Below, in pieces: positions 1 to 11,264 of a stretch of 64,000 bases of DNA. Every line of letters starts with the position of its first letter. The stretch's first letter is position 1. The stretch lies in NCBI GenBank assembly GCA_029339505.1, contig JAQISU010000026.1, positions 2,066,001 through 2,130,000 on the forward strand, in the 5' to 3' direction. Made by a program: the position numbers and the translations under genes. The DNA is from Unio delphinus. Its lineage: Eukaryota; Mollusca; Bivalvia; Unionida; Unionidae. Under the pieces are notes generated by a model. That model was not told the origin of the DNA. It was given only the letters and a program-made list of their open reading frames with translations, and did no database searches.

Positions 1-358
1 AACGTTAATTTTATTAATTTGTATTGCTTCTTTAGCTTTTTTCATATCTTCATAATCACAAAAGTGAGATTAGCTTTAAATGTTCCAATAATTTATAGAA
101 GAAAAAGTGAGAATATATGATGAAAGAAAGATATTTACCTTCTGATCTCGGAGTCGTAAATGTTTGGAGAGATAAAATGGAATACATTAAAATATGCACA
201 TTCATTTTGACAACGATTGCGATTAAAATACTCCATTTGACAGAAGATCAAATAATGGAATATGAAGTTGTAATAGGGTACTGCGGATACTCTCTTTCAT
301 CAATATAAAATTGAAGCTATAAGACAAGAAAAAAACCTTCCACCCCACCCCAATCTAA

Positions 359-407
<49 letters not shown>

Positions 408-613
408 GAATTCCGTTGAAATAATAAATACAGTACTACGCCTAACATTATACTGTATGTATGTATGTATGTATGTATGTATGTATGTATGTATGTATGT
501 ATGTATGTATGTATGTATGTATGTATGTATGCATGCATGCATCCATGCATGCATGCATGTACATGCATGTCTGCCTACCTGCCGGTCTACGTACCTACAT
601 TACAAACTTAGAA

Positions 614-651
<38 letters not shown>

Positions 652-716
652 ACATACATGCATACATACATACATGCATGAATGCATACATGCATACATA
701 TAGACACGTATAATTG
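1..716. repeat. Microsatellite cluster at left edge
   Basis: Bases 1-360 show nothing recognisable. After that come several simple repeats: (TA)n at about 366-404, (ATGT)n at about 455-531 grading into (ATGC)n to about 560, and (CA)n at about 616-653. Every open frame here is a dipeptide or tetrapeptide repeat produced by the microsatellites and is not a gene. Confidence 0.9.
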
Positions 717-752
717 TAGAGAATTACGAATTAAAGAGAGGCACATGCTTAC

Positions 753-791
753 CATTGGGAGATGTGGTAAGTGTCGTATATGCTCCATCAG
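753..791 (-). pseudogene. Gene C mini-exon copy 5 (most downstream), acceptor lost
   Basis: This is the fifth copy of the 39-bp phase 1-1 exon. It would encode ADGAYTTLTTSPN and keeps a good donor (GTAAGC). The acceptor that reads TTTACAG in the other four copies reads TTTACTG here, so the obligatory AG is gone. The exon is probably skipped unless another AG is used. It also differs most in sequence (Ala-Tyr replaces Thr-Asn). Confidence 0.6.
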
Positions 792-829
792 CAGTAAAGA
801 CTGAGAGTAAAATCAATGAAAGCTTTTAA

Positions 830-892
830 ACATACATACATACATACATACATACATACATACATACATACATACATACATACATACATACA

Positions 893-923
<31 letters not shown>

Positions 924-1045
924 GCGCACACAGAATCATACACACACACATATACATACATACATACATACATACATACATACATACATACATACATACA
1001 TACATACATACATACATACATACATACATACTTACATACATACAT
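830..1045. repeat. (CATA)n tracts in unit 1
   Basis: Two long CATA tetranucleotide tracts at about 830-920 and 947-1045 are separated by a short interruption with CA dinucleotides. They lie immediately upstream (minus sense) of the broken mini-exon copy. Confidence 0.95.
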
Positions 1046-1810
1046 TCTATGACATAGAAGTATAATTTGATGCGATGCTTAATGATATATTCTGTGTAAT
1101 TACAGTTTTAATGCTACTACATTTAGTAGGAATATTAGTAAAGATGTCCTAAAGTTGCTCTCAATATCACAGACAGAACGTTGGCACCACCTCAGAAACA
1201 CGAAGAATTATTTTGATTCTGGATTCTTTCCTTAAAAGGATTTCTCTCGACATGAAATCTCTAAACCTATCAGAAAATTACTACATTCAAAATAACAACA
1301 AATACGAATTGGACAAATTACATGTACTCGGTTGTAATACAATGGATTGGTTTCCGCAATTTTTACATCTAGATACAACGACGATTTGTTCTCCAATGGG
1401 GACATGATTGGATAGCGGTAAAAATCGTATATTGCGATATAAAATAAAACAGTGTATTGAAGAGATGAAATAATTATATAGTATTACTTTTCATAAACAT
1501 TATCATAAGTTCCGATTTCCTGAAAGGTTCACATGCACTCTATTGTAGATCCCAGCACTTGTGTTTTTTCAGTGATGTAAGTTCACCAAAAGAGCATGTT
1601 GAGTTAATTTGGGAATATTTTAGATCACGATGTAAAAGTAACTAGCAACCCTCGTGTAAATAGCAAAACGCTGTATTGTGAAATACAGTGGACAAATGAT
1701 CAAAACTTTTTAAATTTATTGTACTTCATAGGAATTAGAAATGTTCCGATGATGTAATTGAGGATGTGAACAGAATAAGAATTAAGAATTAAAGAGAGGC
1801 ACATGCTTAC

Positions 1811-1849
1811 CTTTGGGAGATGTGGTCAGTGTCGTATTTGTTCCATCAC
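1811..1849 (-). CDS. Gene C mini-exon copy 4 (Thr-rich)
   Basis: A 39-bp exon on the minus strand lies between a CTTTACAG acceptor and a GTAAGC donor. Both flanking introns are phase 1, so the exon can be added or skipped without changing frame. It encodes GDGTNTTLTTSPK once the split first codon is included. Thr and Ser density suggests an O-glycosylated stalk segment (inference). The unit carries a short (CATA)n at 1888-1956. Confidence 0.65.
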
Positions 1850-2735
1850 CTGTAAAGACTGAGAGTCAAATCAATGAAAGCTTTTCAATACATACATACA
1901 TACATACATACATACATACATACATACATACATACATACATACATACATACATACGTACTATGACATTGAAGTATAATTTTATGCGTTGCTTAATGATAA
2001 ATTCTGGGTAATTAAAGTTTTAATGCTACTACATTTATTAGGAGTAGGAGTATAGATGTTCTAATGTTACTCTCAATATAACTGACAGAACGTTGGCACC
2101 ACCTCAGAAACACGATGAATAATTTTGTTTCTGGATTCCTTCCTTAGAAGGATCTCTCTCGATATGAAATCTCTAATCCTATTAGAAAATTACTACATGC
2201 AAAGTTACTACAAATAAGCATTGGACAAATCACATGTACTCGGTTGTAATTGAATGAACTGGTTTCCACAGATTGTACAGCTCCATACAAGGACTATTTG
2301 TGCTCACATGGAGACATGTTTGGATCGCGGTAAAAATCGCATAATGCGATGTAAAATGAAACAGTGCATTGAAGCAATGAAATAATTAGATAGTATTATT
2401 TTTTGTTCATAAATGTTATCATAAGTTCCGATTTCCTGAAAGGATCACACGCACTCTATGGTAGTTCCCAACACATCTGTTTATTCACTGATTTCAGTTC
2501 CGCAAATCAGAATGTTGTGGTTAATTTGTGAATATTTTAGATCACGATGTAACAGTAACTAGTAACGTTCGTGTAAATGGCAAAACGCTGTATTGTGAAA
2601 TACATTTGACAAATGATCAGTACATTTTAAATTTATAGTACTTCATAGGAATTAGAAATGTTCCGATAATGTAAATGAGGATGTGAACAGAATATGTTGT
2701 AGAGAATTAAGAATTAAAGAGAGGCACATGTATAC

Positions 2736-2774
2736 CTTTGGAAGATGTGGTCAGTGTGGTAGTTGTTCCATCAG
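2736..2774 (-). CDS. Gene C mini-exon copy 3 (Thr-rich)
   Basis: A 39-bp phase 1-1 exon encoding ADGTTTTLTTSSK, with acceptor CTTTACAG and donor GTATAC. The peptide is identical to that of copy 2, showing recent duplication or homogenisation of these two units. (CATA)n tracts follow at about 2814-2865 and 2980-3070. Confidence 0.65.
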
Positions 2775-3067
2775 CTGTAAAGACTGAGAGTTTAATCAAT
2801 GAAAGCTTTTAAAAACATACATACATACATACATACATACATACATACATACATACATACATACATGAATGCATGGATGCATGCATATAAACACGAACAT
2901 ACATACATACGTACGTATGTACGTACATATGCAAACGCACAATCATACACACATATACATACATACACACACACATATACACACACACATACATACATAC
3001 ATACATACATACATACATACATACATACATACATACATACATACATACATACATACATACATACATA

Positions 3068-3233
3068 CATGTCATGTTTAAAGAACTACATTGATAATTA
3101 CACTGGTATACTTTTCAAAATGTTTTTTTATATACTCTTTTCTGATGTATTTCATGATTTTATATTATCCTGAATTTGATTAATCTGATGGAATCACTTT
3201 TGAAGAGGAAATAAAGTCAGTCAGTCAACCATA

Positions 3234-3280
<47 letters not shown>

Positions 3281-3300
3281 TCTATGACATTGAAGCATTA
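3068..3300. mobile_element. Short insertion with GTCA tail inside unit 3, plus (CA)n
   Basis: A segment beginning near CATGTTTAAAGAACTA and ending GAGGAAATAAAGTCAGTCAGTCA occurs here and again at about 4483-4650, but is missing from the units near 1.0 and 1.9 kb. The A-rich end followed by tandem GTCA resembles a non-LTR or SINE 3' end. I cannot name the family. A (CA)n tract follows at about 3236-3280. Confidence 0.5.
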
Positions 3301-4056
3301 TTTTATGCGTTGCTTAATGATATATTCTGTGTAATTACAGTTTTAATGCTACTGCGTTTAGTAGAAGGAGGAATAAATATGTTCTAAAGTTACTCTCGAT
3401 ATCACAGACAGAACGTTGGCAGCACCTCAGAAACAGAATGAATTAATTTTGTTTCTGGATTCCTTCCTTAGAAGGATCTCTCTCGATATGAAATCTCTAA
3501 TCCTATTAGAAAATTACACATTCATAGTTACTACAAATAAGCATTGGACAAATCACATGTACTCGGTTGTAATTGAATGAACTGGTTTCCGCAGATTGTA
3601 TATCTCCATACAAGGACGATTTATGCTCCCATGGAGACATGTTTGGATCGCGGTAAAAATCACATAATGCGATGTAAAATAAAACAGTGTATTGAAGGAA
3701 TGAAATAATTATATAGTATTATTGTTTTCATAAATATTGTCATAAGTTCCGATTTCCTGAAAGGATCACAGGCACTCTATGGTAGTTCCCAACACATGTG
3801 TTTATTCAGTGATTTCAGTTCCGCAAATCAGAATGTTGTGGTTAATTTGTGAATATTTTAGATCACGATCTAACAGTAACTAGTAACGTTCGTGTAAATG
3901 GCAAAACGCTGTATTGTGAAATACATTTGACAAATGTTCAATACATTTTAAATTTATAGTACTTCATAGGAATTAGAAATGTTCCGATGATGTAATTGAG
4001 AATGTGAACAGAATATGTTGTAGAGAATTAATAATTAAAGAGAGGCACATGTATAC

Positions 4057-4095
4057 CTTTGGAAGATGTGGTCAGTGTTGTAGTTGTTCCATCAG
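4057..4095 (-). CDS. Gene C mini-exon copy 2 (Thr-rich)
   Basis: A 39-bp phase 1-1 exon encoding ADGTTTTLTTSSK, between acceptor CTTTACAG and donor GTATAC. The protein is the same as copy 3. It lies 1392 bp downstream (minus sense) of copy 1. Confidence 0.65.
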
Positions 4096-4189
4096 CTGTA
4101 AAGACTGAGAGTTTAATTAATGAAAGCTTTTAAAAACATGCATACGTACATACATGCATGGATGCATACATATAAACAGGAACATACAC

Positions 4190-4452
4190 ACATACATACA
4201 TACATACATACATACATACATACATACATACATACATACATACATACATACATACATACATACATACGTACGTACGTACGTACGTACGTACGTACGTACG
4301 TGCGTGCGTGCGTGCGTGCGTGCGTACGTACGTAGGTACGTATGCACACGCACGATCATACACACATATACATACATACATACGTACGTACGTACGTAAG
4401 TACGTACATACATACATACATACATACATACATACATACATACATACATACA

Positions 4453-4482
<30 letters not shown>
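4190..4482. repeat. Compound (CATA)n-(CGTA)n-(CGTG)n array
   Basis: A long CATA tract at about 4190-4265 turns into CGTA and then CGTG repeats to about 4340, then returns to CATA at about 4370-4480. CG-containing variants of the tetranucleotide are largely confined to this unit in the window. Confidence 0.9.
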
Positions 4483-4483
<1 letters not shown>

Positions 4484-4690
4484 CATGTTTAAAGAACTAA
4501 ATTGATAATTACACTGGTATACTTTTCAAAATGTTTTTTTTATATATACTCTTTTCTGTTGTATTTCAGGTTTTTGTATTATCCTGAATTTGATTAATCT
4601 GATGGAATCACTTTTGAAGAGGAAATAAAATCAGTCAGTCAGAGAGTCAGTCAGTCAGTCATAAACACACACACACACACACACCATTCT
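4483..4690. mobile_element. Second copy of the GTCA-tailed insertion, plus (CA)n
   Basis: Near-identical to the segment at 3068-3228 and in the same position relative to the mini-exon. It ends in AATAAAATCAGTCAGTCAG followed by more CAGT units and a short (CA)n. Its presence in units 3 and 4 only means the insertion came before the duplication that separated these two units. Confidence 0.5.
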
Positions 4691-5448
4691 ATGACATTGA
4701 AGCATTATTTTATGCGTTGCTTATTGATATATTCTGTGTAATTACAGTTTTAATGCTACTGCATTTAGTAGTAGGTGGAATAAAGATGTTCTAAAGTTAC
4801 TCTCAATATCACAGTCAGAACGTTTTCACCACCTCAGAAACAGAATGAATTAATTTGATTCTGTATTCCTTCCTATCTCGAAATAAAATCTCTAAACCTA
4901 TCAGAAAATGACTACATTCAAAGTTACTACAAATAAGCATTCGAAAAATCACATGTACTCGGTTGTAATACAATTGATTCGTTTCCGCAATTTTTACATC
5001 TCCATACAACGACGATTTGTGCTCCCATGGGGATATGTTTGGATCACGGTAAGAATCGCATAATGTGATGTAAAATAAACCAGTGTATTGAAGTAATGAA
5101 ATAATTATATAGTATTAATTTCACAAATATTATCATCCGTTCCGATTTCCTGAAAGGATAAAAGGCACTCTGTGGTAGTTCAAAACACATTATTTGATTC
5201 AGTGATTTCAGTTTCGCAATAGAGTATATTGTCTTACTTTGGGAATATTTTATATCACGATGTAAACGTAACTAGTAAATTTCGTGTAAATGTCAACACG
5301 CTGTATTGTGAAATACAGTGGACAAATGATCAGTAAATTTTAAATTTATTGTACTTCATAGGAATTAGAAATGTTCCGATGATGTAATTGAGGATGTGAA
5401 CAGAATATGGTGTAGAGAATTAAGAAATAAAGAAATGCACATGCTTAC

Positions 5449-5487
5449 CTTTGTCAGATGTGGTCAGCGCCGTATTTGTTCCATCAG
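5449..5487 (-). CDS. Gene C mini-exon copy 1 (most upstream repeat exon)
   Basis: A 39-bp phase 1-1 exon encoding ADGTNTALTTSDK, with acceptor CTTTACAG and donor GTAAGC. It is the first of the repeated exons in transcription order. The unit is incomplete on its upstream side, where sequence diverges into a (GAA)n tract at about 5560-5607. Confidence 0.65.
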
Positions 5488-5923
5488 CTGTAAAGACTGA
5501 GAGTGAAATCAATGAAAGCTTTTAAAAGGAATGGGTACAGGAGATGATAATGGACACAGAAGAAGAAGAAGAAGAAGAAGAAGAAGAAGAAGAAGAAGAA
5601 GAAGAAGGATAAGAGAAGGAGGAGGAGTATGAGTAAGTAGAGCAGCAACAACAAGTACGATAAAGAAGCGAATATGTTAAAGTCGAAATGACAGTAAAAT
5701 TTAGATACAGAGAAAAGGATATGAAAATGGGGAGACATTCACCATTTTTTATGTTTTATCCTTCGTTGATGAGTTTTAATCTTACGAAACTGGTTGAAAT
5801 ATATTAAATATTGTGTTCGCAAAGATAATAAGTAATCAGGTTACGTAATAAATTTCGTTTGAAATCGCATTCTATATTTTACAAGGTTTGTTGAATCTTT
5901 GCATGAACTGGATACTAGAGTAC

Positions 5924-5959
5924 CTTGTGTTCCATTTAGCGATTCTGACACAGGCGGAT
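5924..5959 (-). CDS. Gene C putative 36-bp mini-exon preceding the repeat exons
   Basis: On the minus strand a good acceptor (TTTTCATATTTTCAG) is followed by 36 bp and then a GTACTC donor. In phase 1 it reads D-PPVSESLNGTQ with no stop and leaves phase 1, which matches both the upstream signal exon and the downstream 39-bp exons. It contains one N-glycosylation sequon (NGT). The call rests only on splice signals, phase and position. No similarity supports it. Confidence 0.45.
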
Positions 5960-8900
5960 CTGAAAATATGAAAATCAAACATATAGATAGCGTAGATTCT
6001 CATTTTCCTTTCATCATAATATATAAGGGGTATCTACGAGATCCCAAATAATTAGACAACATATTTCCATTTCACACGTGAAATATTTCCGAAAATCTAC
6101 CGAATTTTTTTTTTTCATTTTGTTGTCAAAAACGACAACAATACACTCTTAATCCGTAATAAGCCGCCAACATTCTTATCAAAATAATTCCTAGGGACAA
6201 AAATGCGATACGTAAATTTTCTTTACGTGCTCTTTTCTTCAGCATAAGTTGTGTTTACGATCTGTTCGATTCGATATTCATAAGCATCTCAGTCAAGAGG
6301 CGACTACGAAGTTCTATACAAAATATACTACTTAACAATATTTTGAAGCACGATATCAGATTTTATCTCAGGAATGCTACATCAACCGTAGAGCTGGCAA
6401 AGTATTTACATTATTGCGCAGTAGTATTTGGACCGATGATGTAGTAAGGCATCATGTATCATACCACATCAGGAATATCATCGACCTTTTCCGTGGGAAG
6501 CCTCAAACGTAAATGATGGCCATTTTGAACTGGCCTCAAGCCCACGGTTGTCATTAGATAATAATAACTCCATTACATCATAACAAGTGGATGATTTGTT
6601 GTAACAAGTACCACCGTGAGCAATAGCATATTATTAATGAAACCAAAATATTCTTCAAATTTGTCTTTACAGTTTTGGAGGAATTACATAAAAAATTGAA
6701 AGTGTCGGTATTTCGTTGACTGTAGAATTGTCGTTGAATGTTATTTACAACACCTATCATATTCAAAAAATGTGTTATTCGCGTACCTAATCGTCTGTCC
6801 ATCTTCCTCGTGCCAATTTTAATAAGTATCACCTTGATTCCCCCCAAGCCTCTTTCAGAGAATCAGATTTATTTGCTTGCATCAGAAATGAACAAGCATG
6901 TTCCTAATAAATATTACAATGACGCCATAACATAAAGCTTTTAAACTTGTCGCAGACTCGACCTGCACAAACTGTATATGTACAGAGAACTTGAAGATAT
7001 CATCCTGGGAATATATTTTAAAAAAAGCTGCACCGCGGATATATGTTGACCTTATCCATTTTGCAAGCGTTGACATAATCGAGATTTTAACGTCACTATG
7101 TGCTTGACGTGATAATGCCGTGACGCTAACATAGAAAGTGATTTTGCTATATTCCGCTTGGCTAATAAAAAAATTCAAACTGTGTGATTGGACAAACTTT
7201 TTTATTATTAATTTAATCTGTCTTTGTTAACGCACTGGTTTGGCTTTCCAGAGCATTGCGAAGACGTACGCTGAGTGACCGAAGCTAAATCAATCTGATT
7301 ACAGAAATTTGTGTCCATTATGAACCTTGGTACGTGTTGTGCTAATTTAATGTATGCAGAACCTATTCGTTTGTGATATCATATCCTATAGGCAGTGGTG
7401 CAAGTAAGTCGGCATGATCATATCTTGCGTACATTTAAGACATTCATTGCCGGTAAAACCGTACAGAACAGGGGAATCTTGGAGTCGGTGCTGCACATTA
7501 AAAAACAAAGTCTTCTTTCAACAACATCTATTGGTCTTACAGTGAGTTATCTCCCAATAGATAATATCAATATTACAAAGCTTGTTGATAACATGCCATC
7601 TGGAAATGATTTTTAAAAAACCACGTATGATTTGATAAATGCAGTCACATTCAGTTTAGATTGCATCTGCTGATATTACTAGTCATCGGCCATTGATATA
7701 TTCTTGCCAATTTAGGCCGACACATACCCTTTCCATGAGTACTTGGGAAATCTCTTGACGTTGGTAAAAAGCGAAGAACACACATATGCAAGCTTCAGTG
7801 TTGTGGAAACCTGACAATTTCGATGATTCAGCGAATTATTCGAAGACTGTGATACTTACAATGATGGATTCAAAAGAACGCCAAAAAAATCAAACAGGAA
7901 CGTATTTTAGAAATGATTAATCGTTTGCTATTGGACACGTGGATGCATGACAAATATTGTTTTGATGGTGTTGATGTACATCTGATACGAAATCGAAGGA
8001 GTAGTACCGTGTTCCATTTGATAGTTAGCTAACAAGTACCAAGTTTAACTCCGGACAAGTTATGTGCGAAGTGTGGAAATAATACTGAAAAATGGGGAAC
8101 AAAATCAATCAAACTGTTATCAGAACAACAGAAGGGAAACTCGTTACATGGAAATGGAAGTCAAAACATTCACCATTCCCCATGGACTCCGATTCCAGAT
8201 CTATGATAATGTTCTCCAAGGTCAACGACCGATATGTTTTCACTCCTACATTTCAACGTGTCAAGAATATAAATCACTCGAGATGGCAGTCATTTTATAC
8301 CAGAGAAACATTAGCCGGAAAATGCCCGTTTGAAGCCACATGACATGTATGCACCAATAGCAATCACGGCATTTTTATTACCATTATGCGGGCGGGTATT
8401 ATTTGTAAGGATTTAACTCAATTAAAATCAATACAGCGACGAAAACGCCTCCACCCTATAGGATCAGGTCAATACCATGTGGAACTTCAGTTTGCTCAAG
8501 CTCTGGTGAACACAGTAAATATCATCTGGTATGCTGTATTCGGAATTTCTTTAGAAATCAAAAGTCTGGGGTAAGTGATAATATACTCTTAAAAAAAGAT
8601 TGGAACAATAACCTGTTGATATATGTAAATAGGATTGATTATATCCATAACAGCAGCCGATACATACACTCAGTGGCGAGAAAGAAAGAGGAAGTAGAAA
8701 AAGAGACAGAAAAGTAAGATAGTGAACAATTAGTCACTACTGTAAAATAAGAGACTGATAGTATGTATCCAGAACACATTTCAACAGAGTCCATGTGTGT
8801 ACAAGAAGAGGGGAAAAAAAGTCCTGATCACTGCATGACGGTATGAAAAAGAACAACACTTAATATGGTGTTAAACTCGTCACTTGGCTGAATGAATCAG

Positions 8901-9985
8901 AGTCCTAAACAGATAAGATTATTCTCGTTGTAAAATCGATCATTTAGTGTCAGCTGCAGCACGACAAGTTTTTGACGATGATATCAGAAGACACGTAGGA
9001 AGTGTATCTGGAAGTAGCATGGTCCCTCATCTATGACGTGAAGATTTGTACAGAATAGTATACAGACTTGAAGGAATAATCCTTACCTCTGCTGTGTTAA
9101 ATTCTTTTGCAACAGACTTCGAAGTCCATTCAACGACTTTCTGACTGTTTTATCTTCGCAAGGAAACCGTTTAGTATTAACTTATGACTTATTATTACAT
9201 GTGAAAAAATTACCGTCTCATTCAAAACTCATATACAGCCTCTTGGAATTCCTTCGTGTGAATCTATACCTAAAGTTATCAAAGCCTACGTAATCACCAG
9301 ACAATACAGTCATTGTCTAGGAATCCATAGGTTAGCTGTCTACTTTCGGAAGACCACAGTGTAAAATATTTTTATTCTTATCGATTACCTTCTCTGGACG
9401 TCGACACCATTGACTTAATGCTGCATCCACTCTATTAAATAATGTGAGATTACAATGATCTGATAATATTATGTGCGGCCAATATTGTGTCGATTTTCTT
9501 CATCAGCGTAGTCTTGGATTCCCTGTAAAATATTGTAAGATTTCTCAATAACCGATAATAAAGTTTAAAAACGTGGTTTTGTGTATGTCTGTCTGTCTCT
9601 GTCTCAGTTCAATCAGTTAAGATACAACCATTTGAATGTACTTTTCTGTCCATATATGCATCAACAGCAACTACATTTTATTTACATGCAGAAACAAACT
9701 CATGTTTACCATTGAAGACATCGAACAGGCTATACTGTTTGCAAACAGACTCGCCACACGTGATAAACCTATGACATAATATGTCATTTCCGCTCGAGTT
9801 ACAAAACATCACCTCATCATACACTGTAAGAAGACATAACCTTTCAAAACGAAGGCCTAATATTATGTCAAATTTGTTGGCGTAAATTATATTATTGACT
9901 CTTTTTTACATTCCCGTCTGGCCCTAACATGCCGCCCCGTACTACTGATATCTATTTCAGTGATCAAAAGTATAAAGTATCTTAC
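5960..9985. other. Large first intron of gene C with an unassigned fossil ORF stretch
   Basis: No gene can be supported here. Between about 7390 and 8580 the plus strand has several short open frames in different registers (7395-7616, 8064-8333, 8092-8343, 8386-8574). They could be remains of an old intronless insertion. I see no recognisable motif. The rest is AT-rich unique-looking sequence. Confidence 0.4.
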
Positions 9986-10103
9986 CATCAGCGTTAGGGT
10001 CCTGATATTTGAGGACGAAGTAGTTTACCAGAGCTAAGACACAGTTGCATAAAACTACAGCTGTAAGGACAGCAATCTTTAAATTTCTTGGGCTGCAATG
10101 CAT
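9986..10103 (-). CDS. Gene C first coding exon: N-terminal signal or signal anchor (39 aa)
   Basis: The minus strand has a polypyrimidine tract and TTAG acceptor, a 7-base leader (10104-10110), then an ATG opening a 39-codon reading frame that ends at a strong donor (G|GTAAGA) in phase 1. The peptide starts MHCSPRNLK, has a hydrophobic run IAVLTAVVLCNCVLALVNYF, and ends KYQDPNAD. Basic residues before the run and no clear cleavage site favour a type II signal anchor, though a signal peptide is possible. The acceptor just before the ATG implies a 5'-UTR intron. In frame, the 36-bp exon and then the 39-bp Thr-rich exons would follow, giving an anchor plus extended glycosylated stalk. The functional head domain must lie beyond the left edge, so the family is unknown. 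Confidence 0.6.
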
Positions 10104-10110
10104 TGTTGAG

Positions 10111-10393
10111 CTAAGAAAAGATGGAAAAGCCACTGAAGATTAACAGATGCTTGTAATAAAACTGTGATGTAAATAAAACTCATAAAAAGTGGACATGAAA
10201 TTTGAGTATTTCCTTATCATATAATTTGGCAAAATAGAAAACGTCGTACTACGTTTTTTTCTTCTTATTGCACTCTATTATAGTACTAACTCTATTACTA
10301 TTAGTGCTAATGATGTTATAGGGAATAATAATAATAATAATAATAATAATACTAATACTAATAATAATAATAATTTACATTATTATTATTATC

Positions 10394-10452
<59 letters not shown>

Positions 10453-11264
10453 GTTGTATTTTGGGCAGGACACACGTTATGGCTGGATATTAAATAAACC
10501 ATTGAGTTGTACCGTAGCTGTTACTGTTAAACAAAATTAAAATGAAAAGAACATATTCAAACTCAAAGATTTACGTTGTAAAAATATATGCTTTGATTCT
10601 AAAATTGTTTATTTTGTTTACAGTGGAAGTACAATTTCTAATAATGAACAAGCTTAATATTTAATACATATATTGCCTGATGTCTTGAATCAAACAAACA
10701 ATTTAGTCATTATAAGCAATGTAAAAGCTAGATATAATTGTAACATCGTACGATCTAAGATTTTTTTTTTCTTTTTTGAAAGGCAGCCGTGTAAGACGTA
10801 TTTTCATTGTTGAGATGTGAAATAACTTAATCACCGTTCACATTTCCTGAAACAAAAAAATATCAACGTATTGCCCACAAGTAGAGCTAGACTGACTGTG
10901 AAAGTTGTATCCAAATCTACTATCACATATGTAGCACATTTATAGTGAGTAGAGTCAATGCATTCCGAAACCTAGACCCCCGTGTTACGAGTTTAGGCTC
11001 TAATGAATCTATTAGAGCATTTCATTAATTATGGAATGTGGAATTTAATTTGTAGAATTTTCTTTGATTACTTTTGGATTTGATTCTATTCTTAAAATCT
11101 GTAAGTTCTTTTTCCCATTTTCAATCTTTTTCCAGGAAAATAAATTATTAATAAAATTTTACAACGCCTGCTGTTTTCACTTTTTCTTTGTTATTGTTTA
11201 AGTTCGAGTCCTGTTTGAAAATCCAAGAACGAGGACGATGATGTATGCTGAAATCTGTTTTGTG
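10111..11264. repeat. Non-coding stretch with complementary (ATA)n / (TAT)n tracts
   Basis: (ATA)n at about 10324-10374 is followed within a few bases by (TAT)n at about 10380-10452. The two are reverse complements and could fold into one long hairpin. Nothing else is recognisable in this interval. Confidence 0.8.

Larger units (their letters stand above)
717..5530. repeat. Tandem segmental duplication, four units plus a partial fifth, each with one mini-exon
   Basis: The same block recurs at about 717, 1780, 2700, 4020 and 5400. It begins with a GAGAGGCACATG-type sequence, followed by a 39-bp exon, a short intron end and a (CATA)n tract. A long shared tail follows, containing the common words CTATGACATTGAAG and ACAGAACGTTGGCA. 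Exon-to-exon spacings are 1392, 1321, 925 and 1058 bp. The differences come from microsatellite length and from an extra roughly 160-bp insert in two units. The fifth copy keeps only the exon side and diverges at a (GAA)n tract near 5560. The block lies in the introns of minus-strand gene C. Confidence 0.88.

Noticed and set aside
300..4505. Many long open frames of YIHT/MYVC-type repeats on both strands
   Set aside because: They are translations of (CATA)n, (CA)n and (TA)n microsatellites and continue on both strands at once. No coding signal.
5560..5607. CRISPR-like or regulatory array
   Set aside because: It is a (GAA)n microsatellite with no spacers. Nothing in the window resembles a CRISPR array.
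9066..9150. Possible minus-strand exon (acceptor AAAACAG near 9146, donor GAG|GTAAGG near 9066)
   Set aside because: It would enter in phase 1 but leave in phase 2, breaking the phase-1 chain of gene C. No other support.
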